From Pilimelia columellifera (GTDB lineage: Bacteria; Actinomycetota; Actinomycetes; Mycobacteriales; Micromonosporaceae), in NCBI RefSeq assembly GCF_039532605.1, contig NZ_BAAARY010000003.1, positions 1 to 64,000 on the forward strand: 64,000 nt of DNA, in the 5' to 3' direction. A program made the translations under genes and the position numbers. Below are positions 60,021-64,000 of the stretch, piece after piece. The notes below the pieces were generated by a model. The model made no database searches. It was not told the origin of the DNA and was given only the letters and a program-made list of their open reading frames with translations. Within the stretch, counting starts at the first letter, position 1, and every line of letters begins with the position of its first letter.

Positions 60021-61132
60021 CGGGCGCCCGTGGTGTGGTCGCCGATCCGGCCGGCCGGCACCGGGTAGTCGCGGCCCTTCCAGGTCGCGGTGCGGCGCAT
60101 CGCCACCGCGTACACCGGCAGCGCGGCCAGCGCCGTCACCGGCGGCAGGACCGCCTCGGCGTACGCGCCACGTCCGGTCTTGGCGTTGACCAACAGCCGC
60201 TGCGCCACCGCGGCCAGCGCCGATGCCCGCCACAGGCTGCCGTCCCGCCACCGCAGCCAGGGCAGGGTGTACGCGGCCAGGTGCCAGCCGGCGCTGGCCG
60301 CCAACGCCAGATCGCTGCCGCCGTGGGCGGCCCGCATGCTCTTGCCGAACCCGCGCACCGCCTCACCGTAGCTTTCATACATCCGCACCCGGATGAGGTC
60401 GCCGCCAAGCGCCAGGCCCAGCTTCAACCCGACCTGGCGGGCCCACCGGCCCAACGCCACATCCTCGACGATCTCGGCGCGCACCGCGTGGTGCCCGCCG
60501 ATCCGGTCGTAGGCGTTACGGCTGAACGCCAGCAGCTGACCGTTCGCGGTCGCCGCCGACGGGGCCGGGGCGTCCAGCAGCTGGTGCGGCAGGAACGACA
60601 GCAGCACGTCGTCGATGAGCGGTGTCAGCAGGCGCTCGCCCAGTGTGCCGGTGAGCTGGCGGGGGAACACCGAGAAGACATCGGCGCGCTGGGCGTCGAT
60701 TTGGTCCCGCAGGGCCCCGACAGCGCCGGGCGCCAGCCGCACGTCGGCGTCGCAGAAGACGAGCAGGTCGCCGGTGGCGGCCTCGGCGAGCTGGTGGCAC
60801 GCCCAGTTCTTGCCGACCCAGCCCTCCGGCTTGGGCCGGCCCGGAAGCAGCCGCAGCCGCGGATCGGTCACCGCGCGCGCGATTTCCGCGGTCCCGTCGG
60901 TGGACTCGTCGTCCAGGATCAGGATCTCGTCGACGTCCTGGGCGAGCAGCCCGGGCAGTGCTTCGGGCAGCCGCCCGGCCTCGTCCCGGGTCGGCACCAG
61001 CAGCGAGACCCGTCCGGCGCGGACGGTCCGCCCCGCCCGTCGCAGGGTGGGGAAAGCGGCGAGGTTGTTGAGCAGACCAGCGGTTTTGACCAGGTGGAAG
61101 GCGGCGACCGCGGTCGCCAGGGCGCGGCTCAT
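60017..61132 (-). CDS. Family 2 glycosyltransferase, membrane-associated (CrtQ/HpnB-like)
   Basis: 371 aa. N-terminal helix region, then RVSLLVPTRDEAGRLPEALPGLL and ILILDDESTDGTAEIA (nucleotide-sugar site), FCDADVRLAPGAVGAL (DxD), QRADVFSVFPRQL, AEIVEDVALGRWAR (acid-base ED motif). C-terminal hydrophobic segments suggest membrane association. The pattern resembles carotenoid or hopanoid glycosyltransferases. ATG 61132 overlaps the acyltransferase stop (ATGA). Confidence 0.92.
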   Translation of the reverse strand: MSRALATAVAAFHLVKTAGLLNNLAAFPTLRRAGRTVRAGRVSLLVPTRDEAGRLPEALPGLLAQDVDEILILDDESTDGTAEIARAVTDPRLRLLPGRPKPEGWVGKNWACHQLAEAATGDLLVFCDADVRLAPGAVGALRDQIDAQRADVFSVFPRQLTGTLGERLLTPLIDDVLLSFLPHQLLDAPAPSAATANGQLLAFSRNAYDRIGGHHAVRAEIVEDVALGRWARQVGLKLGLALGGDLIRVRMYESYGEAVRGFGKSMRAAHGGSDLALAASAGWHLAAYTLPWLRWRDGSLWRASALAAVAQRLLVNAKTGRGAYAEAVLPPVTALAALPVYAVAMRRTATWKGRDYPVPAGRIGDHTTGAR

Positions 61133-61791
61133 ACAGGCTCCCGTTCCGGGCGGCGCCAGGTCGCCCTCTCGTCGGCGCCGCGGCGCCCCCGCGCCGCCAG
61201 CCGCCACCCGGGCAGCGGACGGCGCGGATCGGTGGTCAGGTTCGCGGCGTCGATCTCGGCCAGATCGGCCGCGAGAACGGCGGCGAGCCGGTCGGTGACC
61301 TCGGCGAGCGTGCCGGTGGCGTCGACCGGACGGACCGTCACGAACGCCTCCGGATGTTGCCGGCCCCGCATCAGCAACCGCACCGCCGCCGAGCACAGCG
61401 GCGCTCCGGAGCGGATCGCGTACCAGGCCGCTCCTGGCGCTACCGGGCCCGGCGGGCCGGCCGGACGCAGCTCGCCCTCCGGGAACACGATGAGCACCCG
61501 GCCGGCCCGTAGCAGCTCCAGACCGCGCCGGGGCTGGTCATGGCCGAAGACCTCCACCTGCCGCAGGTACGGGAAACGCGTCAGGTTGTCAGCCCGCATC
61601 ACCAGCGAGGGCCGCTGCCCGGCGCCGCCGAGCAGTGTGGCGGCCAGGAACGGGTCCCACCAGCTGTGATGGTTCGCCGCCCACACCGCTCGGCTGCGCG
61701 GCAACTCGCCGCGCAGCCACACCCCGGCAAGGCCCCGGCTGGTCATCCACCGGAACGCGAGCCGCATCGGCGGGCCCAGCGGCGTGGTCAT
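61129..61791 (-). CDS. PlsC-like lysophospholipid/glycolipid acyltransferase
   Basis: 220 aa. Block I NHHSWWDPFLAA (N-H-x4-D variant of H-x4-D) and block III FPEGELRP are in place; VMRADNLTRFPYLRQVEVFG is block II-like. It transfers an acyl chain from acyl-CoA or ACP to a hydroxyl. ATG 61791 starts two bases after the dapD stop, and its own stop overlaps the GT2 start. An N-terminal helix is weak, so it may be peripheral. Acceptor not known. Confidence 0.9.
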   Translation of the reverse strand: MTTPLGPPMRLAFRWMTSRGLAGVWLRGELPRSRAVWAANHHSWWDPFLAATLLGGAGQRPSLVMRADNLTRFPYLRQVEVFGHDQPRRGLELLRAGRVLIVFPEGELRPAGPPGPVAPGAAWYAIRSGAPLCSAAVRLLMRGRQHPEAFVTVRPVDATGTLAEVTDRLAAVLAADLAEIDAANLTTDPRRPLPGWRLAARGRRGADERATWRRPEREPV

Positions 61792-61793
61792 GG

Positions 61794-62768
61794 TCAGTTG
61801 TGCGCGTGCAGGGCCGAGTTGAGGGCGATGCCCTGACCGGACCGCGGCCGTGCCTCCAACGCGCCGGACTGGGCGTGCCGCCAGAACAGCACCCCGTTCA
61901 CCTCGGACAGCTCGGACGCCTTGACCACCCGACCGTCCGGCAGCGCGATCTTGGAACCGGCGGTGATGTAACAGCCGGCCTCGACGACGCAGTCGTCGCC
62001 CAGCGAGATGCCCACCCCGGAGTTGGCGCCGAGCAGGCACCGCCGCCCGATCGCGATGACCTCCTTGCCGCCCCCCGACAACGTGCCCATGATGGAGGCG
62101 CCGCCGCCGACGTCCGAGCCGTCGCCGATCACCACCCCCGCCGAGATCCGCCCCTCCACCATCGAGGCGCCCAGCGTGCCGGCGTTGAAGTTGACGAATC
62201 CCTCGTGCATGACGGTCGTGCCGGCGGCCAGGTACGCGCCCAGCCGCACCCGGTTGCCGTCGGCGATCCGGACCCCGGCCGGCGACACATAGTCGACCAG
62301 GCGGGGGAACTTGTCGATACCGAAGACGGTGAGGTGTCCGCCGGTGGCGCGAACGACGCCCCGCAGCTCGTCCACCCGGTCCACCGGGCAGGGGCCGGCG
62401 CTGGTCCACGCGTTATTGGGCAGCAGCCCGAAAACGCCGTCCAGGTTCGCCTGGTGCGGGGTGACGAACCGGTGCGACAACAGGTGCAGGCGCAGGTAGG
62501 CATCGGCCACGTCGGTCGGCGGGTCGGCCAACGACCCGATGCTGGTGGCGACCACCTTCGTCCGGAGTCCGTGCAGCGGGCGCTCGCCGACCACGGTCGC
62601 CGGCAGGTCGAGCAGCACCGCGTCGGCGGCGTCGCCGGTGGGGGCGGGGCCGTCCGGGGCGGCGCCCAGACCGAGCTTGCCGGCGGGGTGCCAGACGTCG
62701 AGCAGTTGTCCGTCCGCGGTGACGGTGGCGAGGCCGAAGCCCCAGGCGGGAGAGTCGATGGCAGTCAC
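61794..62768 (-). CDS. dapD: 2,3,4,5-tetrahydropyridine-2,6-dicarboxylate N-succinyltransferase
   Basis: 324 aa. The actinobacterial DapD type: N-terminal domain with WGFGLATV, then the left-handed beta-helix hexapeptide repeats (YLAAGTTVMHEGFVNFNAGTLGASMVEGRISAGVVIGDGSDVGGG, LGANSGVGISLGDDCVVEAG). It makes N-succinyl-2-amino-6-ketopimelate for lysine and peptidoglycan. GTG 62768 is the start. The three tailoring genes follow it on one strand. Confidence 0.96.
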   Translation of the reverse strand: MTAIDSPAWGFGLATVTADGQLLDVWHPAGKLGLGAAPDGPAPTGDAADAVLLDLPATVVGERPLHGLRTKVVATSIGSLADPPTDVADAYLRLHLLSHRFVTPHQANLDGVFGLLPNNAWTSAGPCPVDRVDELRGVVRATGGHLTVFGIDKFPRLVDYVSPAGVRIADGNRVRLGAYLAAGTTVMHEGFVNFNAGTLGASMVEGRISAGVVIGDGSDVGGGASIMGTLSGGGKEVIAIGRRCLLGANSGVGISLGDDCVVEAGCYITAGSKIALPDGRVVKASELSEVNGVLFWRHAQSGALEARPRSGQGIALNSALHAHN

Positions 62769-62815
62769 GGACCAGACGTTACCGCGCCTGGCAGTGACGC
62801 ATTACGGTGTGGCCC

Positions 62816-63883
62816 ATGGGTAACCCGCTGACTCCGCAGACGCTGGCCGATCCGACCGCGCTCACCCGCGCGCTCGTCGACATCGAGTCCGTCTCCGGCG
62901 ACGAGGCCGCGATCGCCGACCACGTCGAGGAGGTCCTACGCTCCCAGACCCACCTGAGCGTCGAACGGCACCACCACACCATCATGGCCCGCACCGACCT
63001 CGGCCGCGCCGAGCGGGTGGTCCTAGCCGGGCACCTGGACACCGTCCCGATCGCCGACAACCTGCCCTCCAGGCTGGACGGCGATGTCCTGTACGGCTGC
63101 GGCACGTCCGACATGAAGTCCGGGGTGGCCCTGGCCCTGCACCTGGCCGTCACTGAGCCGGCGCCCCGGCACGACGTCACCTACCTCTTCTACGAATGTG
63201 AGGAAATCGACTCGGCCAGGAACGGCCTGACGTTGGTCTCGGCAGCTCACCCGCACTGGCTCGCGGCCGACTTCGCCGTCCTGCTGGAGCCCACCTACGG
63301 GCTGGTCGAGGCCGGCTGCCAGGGCACCATGCGGGCGATCGTCCGGACGACCGGGACCCGCGCCCACGCCGCCCGGTCCTGGCTCGGCGCCAACGCGATC
63401 CACGCCGTCGGGGAGTTGTTGAGCCGGCTGGCGACCTACCCGGCCCGGACTGTCGACATCGACGGTTGCCGGTACCGGGAAGGCTTCAACGCGGTGGGGA
63501 TCACCGGCGGCGTCGCCGGAAACGTCATCCCGGACGCCTGCGAGGTCGAGCTGAACCTTCGGTTCGCCCCGGACCGTTCGGTGGCGCAGGCCGAAGCGCA
63601 CCTCCGGGAGGTCTGCGCCGGGTACGACGTGGAGATCGTCGACGCCGCACCAGGGGCGCTGCCGGGCCTGGGCGCCGCCGCGGCGAGACATTTCCTGGCA
63701 GCCGTCGGTCAGCCGCCGGCCGCCAAGCTCGGTTGGACCGATGTGGCCCGCTTCGCCGAGTTGGGCATCCCGGCGGTGAACTTCGGTCCGGGCGACCCGA
63801 ACCTGGCCCACACCCGGGACGAGCATGTCGAACTATCCAAGATCACAGATGGCGCTCAGGTGCTGCGGCGGTGGTTGACCTAA
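62816..63883 (+). CDS. dapE: Succinyl-diaminopimelate desuccinylase
   Basis: 355 aa M20 family zinc hydrolase removing succinate from N-succinyl-LL-DAP. VLAGHLDTVP (His, Asp), CGTSDMKSG (second ligand), YECEEIDSARNG (catalytic Glu-Glu), EPTYG, GHAAR-equivalent THAAARSW, and NFGPGDPNLAHTRDEHVEL. ATG 62816 was chosen over an in-frame GTG-like upstream extension. It is divergent from dapD, sharing a ~47-base promoter spacer. Confidence 0.96.
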   Translation: MGNPLTPQTLADPTALTRALVDIESVSGDEAAIADHVEEVLRSQTHLSVERHHHTIMARTDLGRAERVVLAGHLDTVPIADNLPSRLDGDVLYGCGTSDMKSGVALALHLAVTEPAPRHDVTYLFYECEEIDSARNGLTLVSAAHPHWLAADFAVLLEPTYGLVEAGCQGTMRAIVRTTGTRAHAARSWLGANAIHAVGELLSRLATYPARTVDIDGCRYREGFNAVGITGGVAGNVIPDACEVELNLRFAPDRSVAQAEAHLREVCAGYDVEIVDAAPGALPGLGAAAARHFLAAVGQPPAAKLGWTDVARFAELGIPAVNFGPGDPNLAHTRDEHVELSKITDGAQVLRRWLT

Positions 63884-64000
63884 CCGGCGACGGCGCGGCC
63901 AGGATCGTCGGGCGCGACATCCGGGTCGGCGGCGCGATCGTCCACGGTGGCGGCGATCCGTCGCTGGTTGACGGCGGCTCGGATGCGGCGGTTGAGGGCG
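63880..64000 (-). CDS. 3' end of an unidentified minus-strand gene
   Basis: A minus-strand frame enters from the right edge and stops at 63880, overlapping the dapE stop by four bases. The visible 39 residues include LNRRIRAAVNQRRIAATVDD followed by an Asp/Ala/Pro-rich tail. Too little remains to name it; a Rossmann LOG-family gene often follows dapE in actinobacteria but this tail is not diagnostic. Confidence 0.5.
   Translation of the reverse strand, partial: ALNRRIRAAVNQRRIAATVDDRAADPDVAPDDPGRAVAG

Overview
The window is about 70% GC and reads as a high-GC actinobacterial chromosome. Markers include mycothiol synthesis (mshB), a GTP-dependent PEP carboxykinase (pckG), GlpX as fructose bisphosphatase, a 7Fe FdxA, an Rv0249c-0247c-like succinate dehydrogenase, an F420/PPOX-type flavoprotein, trehalose-phosphatase, and many GTG starts with 4-bp GTGA/ATGA overlaps. 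A Micromonosporaceae-type organism is my best guess, but it is inference without a search. Positions, starts and dyads were worked out by eye. No rRNA, tRNA, CRISPR array, transposase or integrase was seen.

Layout. 1-2200 is a lower-GC accessory patch: the tail of a HINT-bearing polymorphic toxin, two orphan genes (304 and 102 aa) in immunity position, and a truncated fragment. 2207-6330 (minus) holds cobM-cobL, a PPOX flavoprotein, a membrane protein and a TIGR03089-like protein. 6384-12956 (plus) holds a secreted PGRP-type amidase with FG-GAP repeats, a GT4 glycosyltransferase, manC, a decayed metalloprotease and an orphan. 13000-15038 (minus) has two GtrA proteins and a sigma factor carrying its own zinc finger. 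15502-24113 has pckG with a rich upstream control region, a CPBP protease/Abhydrolase_9 pair, a cis-prenyltransferase, otsB, a PIN-PhoH ATPase and a lytic transglycosylase-like protein.

24147-33232 holds an overlapping GlsB-TspO-SDR operon, a YdcZ-type transporter, glpX, xseB, xseA, ispH and small stress-type proteins. 33296-40934 holds a CHASE-like/PAS histidine kinase, rmuC, an archaeal-type valS and ychF; valS and ychF are divergent around a perfect 22-bp inverted repeat flanked by C- and G-runs. 41097-43998 holds small secreted proteins, a PCD-like protein with a 30-bp palindrome at its 5' end, a NUDIX hydrolase and a secreted M28 peptidase whose ribosome binding site lies in a predicted hairpin. 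44175-47915 is the sdhC-sdhA-sdhB operon with an iron-box-like site upstream. 48230-53278 holds tldE-tldD and an S9 peptidase. 53383-64000 runs mshB, two membrane proteins, fdxA, dapC, a SIMPL protein, GT4, a P450-GT2-acyltransferase group behind dapD, then dapE.

The genes form several functional sets: central carbon metabolism (pckG, glpX, sdh), succinylase-branch diaminopimelate synthesis (dapC, dapD, dapE), isoprenoid supply (ispH, cis-prenyltransferase) and envelope glycosylation (manC, GT4s, GtrAs, amidase). The least conventional material is the 5' toxin island, the stacked operator-like palindromes before pckG, the valS/ychF spacer element, the M28 leader hairpin and the acyltransferase-GT2-P450 tailoring group.
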